NCBI GenBank assembly: GCA_016710115.1 | Contig: JADJLN010000019.1 | Coordinates: 310,001 to 374,000 of the forward strand | Source: Saprospiraceae bacterium | GTDB lineage: Bacteria > Bacteroidota > Bacteroidia > Chitinophagales > Saprospiraceae | Direction of reading: 5' to 3' | Length of the DNA stretch: 64,000 nucleotides | Shown: piece by piece, positions 55,918 through 64,000 of the stretch | How positions within the stretch are numbered: position 1 is the first letter of the stretch | Layout of the letters: every line of letters starts with the position of its first letter | Program-made: the position numbers and the translations under genes | The notes under the pieces: generated by a model | The model's database searches: none | Seen by the model: only the letters and a program-made list of their open reading frames with translations | What the model was told of the DNA's origin: nothing

Positions 55918-58196
55918 ATGGTTCGATTGTACGTCCTTTTTCTGATAAGTCTATGTGCTGTGTTCACCAAAGCGCAGACACCGGTCAATATTGCATTCAA
56001 TCAGACGGCGACTCAGTCCTCTACGGCAAACAGTGGGGAAGCCTTCCGTGCCGTCGATGGCGTTACGGATGGATTGTGGGGCAATGGATCGGTGACACAT
56101 ACCGAGTCGACCCTGCAGCCCTGGTGGGAAGTGGATCTGGGTAGTGTGCAGGAGATCGGTGGTATCAGTTTGTGGAACCGGACCGATTGCTGCAAGGAAA
56201 GGTTGAGCAATTACTTCATTTTTATCAGTGAAACGCCTTTTCTCTCGGAAGATCCATCCGAACTTTCAGGTCAACCTGGAGTGTTCAATCTGTTTGAAAC
56301 GACCTATCCCGATCCGGATCGCACGATCGTGATCAACCAGTCCGGGCGATATGTACGCATCCAATTGCAGGGCACCAATCCCCTTTCCCTGGCGGAGGTC
56401 GAAGTTTGGCAACACCCGGATGGGGACTTTCAAACCATTGCCTTCTCTTCCATTCCGAAACAACTGTCGACCTCCGGAGGGCTGAGCCTGAATGCGACAG
56501 CCAGTTCGGGATTGCCGGTCGGTTTCTCACTGGTCAGTGGACCGGCCACACTCAACGGTAGTAATTTGGTCTTTACCGGAGAGGGCGGCCTGGTCACCGT
56601 TCGTGCGGAACAGCCAGGAAATGGCATTTATGGTGCGGCCAATCCGGTAGAACGATCTTTTCTGGTGGTGAATCCGGCAGATCATCAACCCCAGGTGGAC
56701 ATCCGAACGCCGGGTCCGACGATACCGGTTCTGATGCCTCAGCTGGGGTGGTATGAGATCAGTGCCCGGGTGACGGTTGCGCATCCGGAATTACTCTCTA
56801 TCAATAGTGTGGTATTCACCGTGGATGGAGTGGATATTCCGGCCTCCGGTTCGGATGGCTACTATCGGGCACTCTGGAAACCGACACAAAGCGGGGCTCA
56901 CCAGGTAAAGGCCACGGCTACGATCACCGGTGGGAATACAGGGATGCAGAATCGGTTTTTTGATGTGACACAAACGGGTAGTGCGGAAACGATCACCACC
57001 TTTGATCATGGACAGATCTTCAGTGGAGGGACCTATTCCTATACCGGGACCTATGAATTGCCTTCCTCTGTCGGAGGCTACAGTCAGATTCTGGGGCATC
57101 TGTCCATTACCTGCCCGCCAGGAGGGTGTGACCCCTGGGATCGGATCGCACAGATTTCGATCAAAGGCCGGGATGGCGAATGGTATGAGATCCTGCGGTA
57201 TATCACGCCTTATGGAATAGCGTGTGACCATACCATCGACCTGACCCGGTTTGCGGATCTTCTTCAAGGGGTGGTTGACTTGCGGATGGACCTGGTGACG
57301 TACCAGAATGGCTGGGAATTCAGTCTGAATATTGAATTTACACCCGGCGATGTGGTCTTCCCGTATTCCCGGGTAGAGAAGTTGTGGAATGGAACATTCC
57401 CATTTGGCGACCCGAAGGACCTCCAGCCACTCGACACCTTTCATATCCAGTTCAGTCCCCAGGCTCAGGAGGCAGAATTGTTTGTTGTCAATACGGGCCA
57501 TGGCTGGGGCGAAAACAATACCCAGAATGCCGCAGAATTCTATGAGGCCAATCATGTGTTCAAGATCGACGGACAAGGTGCCTTTGCCCAGAAGCTCTGG
57601 ACGGACTGTAATCCGAATCCGGATGGATGTACAGATCAGTTTGGCACCTGGCAATACGATCGGGCCGGGTGGTGCCGGGAGCCATCAGTCCGGGATACAG
57701 CTATAACCTGTCTGGGTGGATCCTGAATGAAAAGATCAAACTGTCGTACATATTCGACAATTATGTGGATATCTGCCATCCGAACAATCCGGGGTGTATC
57801 AGTGGTTTCACATGTCCCAATTGCAAGGAGGGTTTCAACCCGCACTATGTCATCGCATCCTATCTGGTGACCTATGGTCTCGAGCCTGTTTTACCCAGTG
57901 GTATAGCCACTTCGACAGAAGTTCCAGGCCAGGGACACCTGAGCGAACTGGGCATGCATCTGACTCCGAATCCATCCTCCGGGCAAGGCATGATCCAGTT
58001 GAATCGCGATCTGGAAGGTCCGGTACAGGTCCGGATCCTGGACCTGCAGGGGAGGTTGATCAATGCGATGTGGATCAATGAAACAGAGGCGGGAACCTCA
58101 ATTCCCATCTTTGCAGGAGATCGACCTTCAGGACCGGTTTGGGTGGTTGTTCAAACGATGAAAGGGGTGTTTTCTGAGCGGTGGATTATCCAATAG
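55918..58196 (+). CDS. Secreted peptide-N-glycosidase F-like protein with discoidin domain and T9SS sorting tag (one frameshift)
   Basis: About 759 residues from MVRLYVLFLISLCAVFTKAQ (signal peptide). A F5/8-type C (fucolectin/discoidin) domain comes first: NIAFNQTATQSSTANSGEAFRAVDG ... WWEVDLGSVQEIGGISLWNR and the end SLAEVEVWQ. Ig-like regions and a PNGase F-type pair of jelly rolls follow, with CDPWDRIAQISIKGRDGEWYEILRYITPYG and GTWQYDRAGWCPG. Last is a T9SS type A sorting domain (TPNPSSGQGMIQLN ... VRILDLQGRLIN). The break at CC, 57675-57676, is fixed by one added C. Predicted to deglycosylate or bind N-glycoproteins outside the cell; the activity is inferred. Confidence 0.85.
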
Positions 58197-58378
58197 GAGC
58201 GGATAGTTGATATCTGACTTCTGAGGTGGCCAGGTGATGTTGGATACCATGTCTTTCATATGAGTGGATGATTCAAGATTCAATTCCTGAAGGGTGGCGT
58301 GCCGGGAACCCTGAAATGGAAGATTTTTCGCCGGTATTTCAGATTTCGGTCGCATCATTTCCCCACTTTTACAATGAA

Positions 58379-58475
58379 GCCCGGGTATTGATTCATCCCT
58401 TGCGTGGTTGGATGAATGTATACAACATACCCCGGGCTGCACGAAGGCCTATTTGTATTGAATCCTTCCAGGGTT
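58379..58475. repeat. REP-like intergenic inverted repeat
   Basis: GCCCGGGTATTGATTCATCC pairs imperfectly with GGATGAATGTAT ... ATACCCCGGGC (58379-58437). After a short spacer comes a small hairpin AATCCttccAGGGTT (58461-58475). The form, CCCGGGC arms plus AATCC..GGGTT, resembles REP/BIME-type intergenic repeats that spread with RAYT (Y1) transposases in Bacteroidota. No transposase is nearby. Confidence 0.6.
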
Positions 58476-58651
58476 CTTCCCACATGTTCACATAGGGTTT
58501 GTCGATCCCCAAACGGGTCATCTATTGGAATCAACGGATATTCAAATGCCGTTTTTTCAATGGTTAGAACAACTTTTCCACACCTGATTGCCAAAGGTCG
58601 GGGAAGAAGGACTCTTCTCTTTGGTATCCATCAGGATATAAAAAACCCTAG

Positions 58652-58780
58652 ATCAGTCTAAAATAAACTTTGGTAGGTTGGCTTTGGCAGGTTGCCATAT
58701 TCCAATCGGTGCTTCCCTGGGAAATTTTGAGTGGAATGGTTCACCTCTGACCCGCCTCCCTCCTGCGGCCCTTAGGTTTG
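58652..58780. repeat. Degenerate intergenic repeat, copy 2
   Basis: It shares the order of words listed for 11820-11945 (CTTTGGCAGG, GGAAATTTTG, TCACCTCTG, CCCGCCTC) with small indels. The palindrome next to copy 1 is missing here. Confidence 0.45.
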
Positions 58781-58854
58781 GCGAGAATCATTTTGTTTGG
58801 ATTTATTCTCCTCAACTCCTCAACTCCGTAACCTCTCCCCTCCAAACTCCTCAA

Positions 58855-60699
58855 TCAGGGCATGGCATTGACATTGGTCTGGATCATCCGTTCTTCCAGT
58901 GCCAGTCGTTCCAGGGATATCTGCCCTTTCAGATATTTTTCGACAACTAGGCTGGCGATCGGTGCGGCGAAATCTCCGCCCCAACCGGCGTTTTCAATAT
59001 ACACTGCGATGGCAATTTTAGGATTATTGCGCGGTGCAAAACCGAAGAATACACTGTGGTCCTTCCCGTGAGGGTTTTGTGATGTTCCGGTCTTCCCGCA
59101 GAAGGTGATGCCCGGAATGTTAGAGGCATGTGCAGTGCCATATTGGATGACCTGGTCGAGACCGGCGACGACGGGTTCGAAATGTTTCCGGTCAACGGGC
59201 ACTATCATCTTCCGGGCATAACGGGGATCAATCCGGGTGGTGTCGTTCAGGTATTCCCGGACGAGGTGGGGAATGTAGTAATACCCGCGATTGGCGATGA
59301 TGGCAGCCAGATTGGCCATTTGCAGGGTGGTCAGCTGCAGTTCTCCCTGTCCAACGCCGATATTCAAAATGGTGGGAGAATACCATTTTCGATTTTTATA
59401 CAAGCGATCATAGTAGGCCGGATCGGGGATGAATCCGCCTTTTTCGCCTGTCATTTCCAGGCCCAGCGGATGGCCCAGACCAAAGGCGGACAGGTAGGTA
59501 TTGAAGTTATTCAGCCCCAGTTTCACATTGCCTGGACCATATTTATCCAGGATCTCGCGGGTGAGGGTAAAGAAGTAGGTATTGCAGGATACGGTAAGGG
59601 CGGCCTGGATATTGGCATTGGGCCAATGATGATGACATCCCCATGATTCTTCTTTGTAATAGTAGGCGCCGGAACAGTTGATCCTCCTGCCGGGATATGT
59701 CAATCCTTCCTGCATGGCGATCAGACCGATAATGGTTTTGAAAATGGATCCCGGAGGATACTTGGCCATGATGCTGCGATCAAAAAAGGGTTTCAGGCTG
59801 TCCTGGTCCAGCAGTTGGAAGGCCACTCCCCTGCCCTGGTTGATGGTCAGCAGATTGGGGTCGTAATAGGGAGAGGAAACCATGGCCAGCACTTCTCCGG
59901 TGGAAGGTTCTATGGCGACGATCGATCCGCGTTTGTTTTTCAGGAGCTGTTCCGCATAGGCGGTCAGATCGATATCAATGGTCGAATGAATGTCCTTGCC
60001 GGAAACGGGTTTTCGATCCTGTTGACCATCGAGATAGGACCCGACCACCCTGCCGACATTGTCTTTCAACAGGTACCTCATACCGCGTTCGCCTTTCAAC
60101 GGGCCTTCATAGGCCGCTTCCAGACCACTGAGGCCGATATAGTCACCTGGCAGGTAAACACCATCCGATTGCTCCACCTGGTCGCGACTGACCTCGCCCA
60201 GATAGCCCATTACATGGGCACCGACCGGATAGGGATAGGCCCGGACATTCCGGTTCTGGAAAAAGAACCCCGGATATTCAAACAGCAGTTCCCGCGTCCT
60301 GGTGAAGATCGATGGTGGGACTTTGCTCAGGAAGACAAATGGGACGTGCTTGGAAAAACGGATATCTGTCCAGTCCTTTTGAATATTGGTTTCAAAGGTC
60401 AGTCGATCGATGCCCAACAGATTGCAGAATGCCGCTATATCCATGTTGGGATCCATCTGGTTGTAGGTCACCATCAGGTCAAACGAGCCTTCATTATGAA
60501 CCAGCAATCGCTCATGCCGGTCGTAGATCAATCCGCGTGATGGATAGATCCATTGTTTTTCGATCGCGTAGGTGCGGCTTCTGTCTTTAAACGAGTCATC
60601 AAACAGCTGGAGGTAGCCTACTTTCCCAAGGAGGACAAGTGAAGCCAGGATAAAGAAGGCTGAAACCACCAGATATTTTCCGGACCCTTCCCTGCTCAT
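58855..60699 (-). CDS. mrdA: Penicillin-binding protein 2, elongasome transpeptidase
   Basis: A 614-residue class B PBP from MSREGSGKYLVVSAFFILASLVLLGKVGYLQLF (one N-terminal membrane anchor). The pedestal region contains GEVSRDQVEQSDGVYLPGDYIGLSGLEAAYEGPLKGERG. Catalytic motifs are SxxK as YPPGSIFKTI, SxN as TVSCNTYF and KTG as FCGKTGTSQNP. It cross-links peptidoglycan during rod-shaped growth together with RodA and MreBCD. It overlaps mreD by four bases. The usual downstream rodA gene is not found after it. Confidence 0.95.
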   Translation of the reverse strand: MSREGSGKYLVVSAFFILASLVLLGKVGYLQLFDDSFKDRSRTYAIEKQWIYPSRGLIYDRHERLLVHNEGSFDLMVTYNQMDPNMDIAAFCNLLGIDRLTFETNIQKDWTDIRFSKHVPFVFLSKVPPSIFTRTRELLFEYPGFFFQNRNVRAYPYPVGAHVMGYLGEVSRDQVEQSDGVYLPGDYIGLSGLEAAYEGPLKGERGMRYLLKDNVGRVVGSYLDGQQDRKPVSGKDIHSTIDIDLTAYAEQLLKNKRGSIVAIEPSTGEVLAMVSSPYYDPNLLTINQGRGVAFQLLDQDSLKPFFDRSIMAKYPPGSIFKTIIGLIAMQEGLTYPGRRINCSGAYYYKEESWGCHHHWPNANIQAALTVSCNTYFFTLTREILDKYGPGNVKLGLNNFNTYLSAFGLGHPLGLEMTGEKGGFIPDPAYYDRLYKNRKWYSPTILNIGVGQGELQLTTLQMANLAAIIANRGYYYIPHLVREYLNDTTRIDPRYARKMIVPVDRKHFEPVVAGLDQVIQYGTAHASNIPGITFCGKTGTSQNPHGKDHSVFFGFAPRNNPKIAIAVYIENAGWGGDFAAPIASLVVEKYLKGQISLERLALEERMIQTNVNAMP

Positions 60700-61217
60700 G
60701 ATTTGGGATTGAAGACCAGATCGGCCAGGAGGATGATGACAACAGAAAGAACCCAACTGAATGCGGTGCGCATCAGCAGCTCGCCCCAGTAGTAAAACGT
60801 AAACACAGTCAGGAGTTGAACCGCAAGGATATGGATGAACATAAACAAGGCGGTATAGGAAAGCAACCATGTCATGCCGAAGGTTGCACGTGTCAGATGC
60901 TGTTTGGGATCGTATCCGGCGCGGGGTGCTATGATCTGCAGAATGAGGGGTCGGACAAAGGCGGAAAAGGTGGATGCACCGGCATGAACACCGGGAGAAT
61001 CATAGAAGGAATCGATCACCATCCCGATGATAAAGGCAATGAGGATGGTCAGGCTGGAGGGCCAGATCATGGGTAGCATCATGACGATCAAGGGATAGAT
61101 CAGGATCTCCGCAAACCGCAACCAGTCTTCACCCAGCTGGATCTGACGAAGGATGAGCACCTGTAACAGGACAAGGACAAAGAAGCGAATGATGTGCGGT
61201 CTGGTCTCCTGGTTCAT
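60696..61217 (-). CDS. mreD: Rod shape-determining protein MreD
   Basis: A 173-residue membrane protein from MNQETRPHIIRFFVLVLLQVLILRQIQLGE with five to six helices. The typical MreD feature FIIGMVIDSFYDSPGVHAGASTFSAFVRPLIL is present in the middle. It links MreC and the penicillin-binding proteins to the cytoplasmic MreB. It overlaps mreC and mrdA by four bases on each side, so translation is coupled. Confidence 0.92.
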   Translation of the reverse strand: MNQETRPHIIRFFVLVLLQVLILRQIQLGEDWLRFAEILIYPLIVMMLPMIWPSSLTILIAFIIGMVIDSFYDSPGVHAGASTFSAFVRPLILQIIAPRAGYDPKQHLTRATFGMTWLLSYTALFMFIHILAVQLLTVFTFYYWGELLMRTAFSWVLSVVIILLADLVFNPKS

Positions 61218-62032
61218 TGACTCTCTGTGGTTTCGAGAGACTGCAATTCGTCCCAATATCGGTTGCGGACGATATAGGCACGATTGATCCTGCTCAAATC
61301 GACGAACAGATTTACTTCGATTCGATAACTGTTGCTTCCGGATGGCACATAGTAGCTGATGACCTTGCCTATTTCCAGGTTGGGTGGAAAAACGGAAGAA
61401 TGGCCACTGGTAACGACTGTATCACCGATGAGGATATCCAGATGTTTGGGGATTTCCTCCAGGATCACTTTCGCCGGGCTGACCCCATCCCAGTGGACGA
61501 CGCCAAATGCGCCATTTCGCCGGATGGCGGCACCGACGTATGTCTGGCTGTTCAGTAAGGAAAGGACCCGGCAAAAATGGGGAGAAGTATTCCGTACAAT
61601 ACCGAGGACTCCCCTGGGCAAGACGACACCCATACCCTGTTTGACCCCGTCCAGCTCGCCTTTGTTCAGGGTCAGGTTGTTATTCGGCTGGTTGATGCTG
61701 TTTTTAATGACGCGTGCAGGGATAAACTCGAAAGGAGAAAAGAGAGAATCCACTTCATTCTCTCTCGGCGTAATGGCCAGTTGACTGTACAGGCGGTTGT
61801 ACAACAGGGCATTTTCTTCTGCCAGAGAATCGGCAATCTCGGCCATGGAAGCGTAGTGCCTGATTTTTGCTGTTTTTTCAAGGAGTACACCACTGTAAAA
61901 CCGGGAAGAATTCAGATAGATCTCACGTTGAGTCTGATTGTAGCGAACAACGAGATAGACGGATAGCAGTTCCAGGATGACGAAGGCCAACACACCACCG
62001 TACCGCGAAAGGAAGTACAACAGGTTGATCAT
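61214..62032 (-). CDS. mreC: Rod shape-determining protein MreC
   Basis: A 272-residue bitopic protein: an N-terminal membrane helix (VLAFVILELLSVYLVVRYNQ), a predicted coiled coil (about 45-85) and a periplasmic beta domain with NNLTLNKGELDGVKQGMGVVLPRGVLGIVRNTSPHFCRVLSLLN. MreC connects MreB filaments to PBP2 on the periplasmic side. It lies between mreB (gap of three bases) and mreD (overlap of four). Confidence 0.94.
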   Translation of the reverse strand: MINLLYFLSRYGGVLAFVILELLSVYLVVRYNQTQREIYLNSSRFYSGVLLEKTAKIRHYASMAEIADSLAEENALLYNRLYSQLAITPRENEVDSLFSPFEFIPARVIKNSINQPNNNLTLNKGELDGVKQGMGVVLPRGVLGIVRNTSPHFCRVLSLLNSQTYVGAAIRRNGAFGVVHWDGVSPAKVILEEIPKHLDILIGDTVVTSGHSSVFPPNLEIGKVISYYVPSGSNSYRIEVNLFVDLSRINRAYIVRNRYWDELQSLETTESQ

Positions 62033-62035
62033 TGA

Positions 62036-63067
62036 TTACATACTCCTCCGGTCGATCAGGAAGGTGAATCGATCGGAATTTCGCAAAGCAATACCGGTTC
62101 CCCGTACTACCGCACGCAGGGGATCCTCCACGACATGAACGGGTAAGGCTGTTTTTGCGGAGAGTCGTTTGTCCAGACCGCGCAGGAGGGCACCACCTCC
62201 GGTGAGGTAAAGACCGGTACTGTAAATGTCTGATGCCAGTTCGGGGGGCGTGTTTTCCAATGCCCGCAGGATGGCCTCTTCGATCTTTGCCAGCGATTTG
62301 TCGATGGCTTCAGCTACTTCAGCATAGTTGATCTTGATCTGTTTCGGAATACCCGTCATCAGATCTCGGCCATTGACCGCATAATCATCCGGTGGATTGT
62401 CGAGTTTGGTCAGTGCAGAGCCTACATGGATCTTGATCTGTTCTGCTGTCCGTTCTCCGATCAACAGATTGTGCTCCCGCTTGAGATAGTCGATTATATC
62501 TTCCGTCAGCTCATCTCCGGCTGTGCGAATAGACTGGTCGGATACGATCCCGGATAGTGCAATGACAGCGATCTCCGTCGTTCCGCCTCCGATATCAATC
62601 ACCATATTCCCGACAGGCTCTTCCACGTCCAGGCCGATACCCAGGGCGGCAGCCATCGGCTCGTGGATGAGATAGGTTTCTTTGGAATCCACGTGGTCTG
62701 CCGAATCAAATACGGCCCGCTTTTCTACTTCAGTGATGCCGCTGGGAATACAGATGACCATTTTGAGATGGGTAAAAAACCGACGTTTTCCTCCAGCCAT
62801 ATTGATCAACCCTTCGATCATACTTTCCGCAGCCTGGAAGTCGGCGATCACACCGTCTTTGAGGGGGCGAATGGTCTTGATCTCATCATGGGTTTTTTCA
62901 TGCATGAGCATGGCCTTTTTCCCGACGGCAAGTGTTTTCCCGGTTTTCCGGTCGATAGCGATGATAGAAGGTTCATCCACAACGACTTTACCGTCCTGAA
63001 TGATCAAAGTGTTGGCAGTGCCAAGGTCGATTGCCAGCTCTTGCCGGAAGAAATTAAGAAGGCCCAT
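62036..63067 (-). CDS. mreB: Rod shape-determining protein MreB, actin-like
   Basis: An actin-like ATPase of 343 residues from MGLLNFFRQELAIDLGTANTLI. The phosphate 1 motif IDLGTANT, the connect and adenosine motifs (VIDIGGGTTEIAV; LYLTGGGALLRGLD) and VICIPSGITEVEKRAV are intact. It forms membrane-bound filaments that direct cell-wall synthesis. An upstream in-frame extension to 63187 overlaps the M16 gene and is not plausible. It is the first gene of mreB-mreC-mreD-mrdA, transcribed on the minus strand. Confidence 0.97.
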   Translation of the reverse strand: MGLLNFFRQELAIDLGTANTLIIQDGKVVVDEPSIIAIDRKTGKTLAVGKKAMLMHEKTHDEIKTIRPLKDGVIADFQAAESMIEGLINMAGGKRRFFTHLKMVICIPSGITEVEKRAVFDSADHVDSKETYLIHEPMAAALGIGLDVEEPVGNMVIDIGGGTTEIAVIALSGIVSDQSIRTAGDELTEDIIDYLKREHNLLIGERTAEQIKIHVGSALTKLDNPPDDYAVNGRDLMTGIPKQIKINYAEVAEAIDKSLAKIEEAILRALENTPPELASDIYSTGLYLTGGGALLRGLDKRLSAKTALPVHVVEDPLRAVVRGTGIALRNSDRFTFLIDRRSM

Positions 63068-63144
63068 GAATGGTAGAACTACAGAAGGGGTTACAAACGT
63101 ACAAAGCAAAAGAAAAAAACCGGGAAATGAAAAGGAATTCCCGG

Positions 63145-64000
63145 CTAGCCGATCACTACTTCGACCAGAAGATCCGGATCCAGCCATTTCGTGGCCAATT
63201 CCTGGACATCGTTGGTCGACAGCTTTCGAATCGCCTCAACCAGTTGATTGAAGTCTGCAAAGGTACCTCCTTCTATCAACAGATTTTTCAACGTGTCAGC
63301 CCGATTGAACGGACCATCCAGTAAATGCAGCAGATTTCCGGCTGCAAATCGCTGCATCATGAGCAATTCTTCGGCATCAACGGGCTCTTCCCGCAGCCGG
63401 ATGATCTCCTTTCGGATCTCGTCCAGCGTGCGAGTGGTCTCTTCCTTGCTGACTTCGGCAGAGATATAGAAGTACCCGCTATACCGCATGGCATCAATAT
63501 GCGAGTAGATATTGTATGTCAATCCGAGTTCCTCGCGGATCTGGGTCATCAAACGCGAACCGAAGTAGCCACCCAGCAGCAGATTGACGGCATGCATCGG
63601 GTAATAGTCGGGATGGGTTCGGTCGAACAGGAGACGACCGATCCGGACAGCGTTCTGAAGGGAATCCCGTTCGGAAACGTGGAGAACCCGTTGCTGGACG
63701 GGAGCCGGCGATGGAAAGACGGTTTCGGAATGCCCTTCCCGCAGATGCCTGATCAGTTGATCGTCAATCGCCTGGATCATGGCATCATCATAATGGCCGC
63801 TGATGATCAACAGGGCATTTCCCCGCACAAAATGATCCTTCCAGAACGTCAGGATATTTTTCCGTTGCAATACCGCATAGGTCTCGGGAAAGGAATTCCA
63901 CCCATAGGGATGGTCCGCTCCGAAGATGAGAGCTGTCATTTCGCGGTAGGCGACGACTTCATTTTTCGCCAGATCCTCCGAAAGCCGTTGCTGGTTGTTT
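63145..64000 (-). CDS. M16 family metallopeptidase, C-terminal part (cut by window edge)
   Basis: The frame is open to the right edge, with upstream residues SEDLAKNEVVAYREMTALIFG still reading well. The C-terminal M16 half shows HPYGWNSFPETYAVLQRKNILTFWKDHFVRGNALLIISGHYD and the R/Y region AVNLLLGGYFGSRLMTQIREELGLTYNIYSHIDAM. The zinc HxxEH motif would lie upstream, outside the window, or may belong to a partner subunit. Insulinase-like peptidases of this type digest peptides or cleave leader sequences. It ends 77 bp before mreB on the same strand. Confidence 0.88.
   Translation of the reverse strand, partial: NNQQRLSEDLAKNEVVAYREMTALIFGADHPYGWNSFPETYAVLQRKNILTFWKDHFVRGNALLIISGHYDDAMIQAIDDQLIRHLREGHSETVFPSPAPVQQRVLHVSERDSLQNAVRIGRLLFDRTHPDYYPMHAVNLLLGGYFGSRLMTQIREELGLTYNIYSHIDAMRYSGYFYISAEVSKEETTRTLDEIRKEIIRLREEPVDAEELLMMQRFAAGNLLHLLDGPFNRADTLKNLLIEGGTFADFNQLVEAIRKLSTNDVQELATKWLDPDLLVEVVIG

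Larger units (their letters stand above)
58197..58854. other. Intergenic region between PNGase-like gene and mrdA
   Basis: About 660 bp without a supported gene. It contains a long imperfect inverted repeat with a small hairpin (58379-58475) and the second copy of the dispersed repeat (58652-58780). This is where rodA, usually downstream of the penicillin-binding protein gene, would be expected; it is absent. Confidence 0.6.

Overview
This window looks like chromosome from a free-living member of the Bacteroidota with moderately high GC, possibly close to Saprospiria/Lewinella-type bacteria. The genus-level guess is weak. The phylum call rests on several traits: C-terminal type IX secretion sorting domains, a surface protein with DADADP-type repeats, DUF4403-, DUF5723- and GYDIA-kinase-type families, a MutL with the DQQAAHE motif common in the phylum, and bacterial PcrB. 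There is no rRNA, tRNA, CRISPR array or intact insertion sequence that I can recognise.

Layout, left to right. Positions 1-7.3 kb hold a MATE exporter (cut by the edge), a small secreted protein, the 2-oxoglutarate dehydrogenase E2 gene, and an SdiA-regulated-type protein translationally coupled to a very large cyclase/NTPase/TPR protein with the layout of animal soluble adenylyl cyclase. At 7.4-11.7 kb a LexA/S24-type repressor diverges from a ParA-type ATPase with a small ribbon-helix-helix-like partner, followed by a TraB/GumN protein and RluF. At 11.7-13.9 kb there is an AT-rich accessory patch with a GNAT and a PaiB-like protein. At 14-31 kb lie clpB, an MntR-type regulator, two envelope proteins, a beta-CASP nuclease, a di-haem peroxidase, DUF4403, mutL, two rhomboids, an EEP-family protein and cysS. 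At 31-35 kb there is a minus-strand run of DinB, methyltransferase and acetyltransferase genes. At 35-40 kb are two exported proteins, alkD, a GNAT, and a stress module: SpoIIE phosphatase, ECF sigma factor, membrane anti-sigma-like protein and periplasmic sensor. At 41.6-44.7 kb are pabB-pabA-pabC for p-aminobenzoate. At 44.7-48 kb an M48 protease/PagL-like pair is preceded by a decayed tandem copy of itself. At 48-53 kb are hutH and the mevalonate genes fni, HMG-CoA reductase and GYDIA kinase. At 53-64 kb are a ferredoxin-NADP reductase-like enzyme, rsgA, pcrB, a secreted PNGase F-like protein, the cell-shape cluster mreB-mreC-mreD-mrdA (no rodA follows) and an M16 peptidase cut by the right edge.

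Two features affect how the rest should be read. First, about fifteen conserved genes, including the essential cysS, are each interrupted by what is usually a one-base frameshift, most often in a short homopolymer. This points to consensus-sequence errors more than to mass gene decay, and I give such genes as single CDS entries with the break position. Second, 44.70-45.91 kb reads as a heavily indel-ridden copy of about 45.9-47.24 kb; it is either a decayed tandem duplication or an uncorrected assembly artefact.
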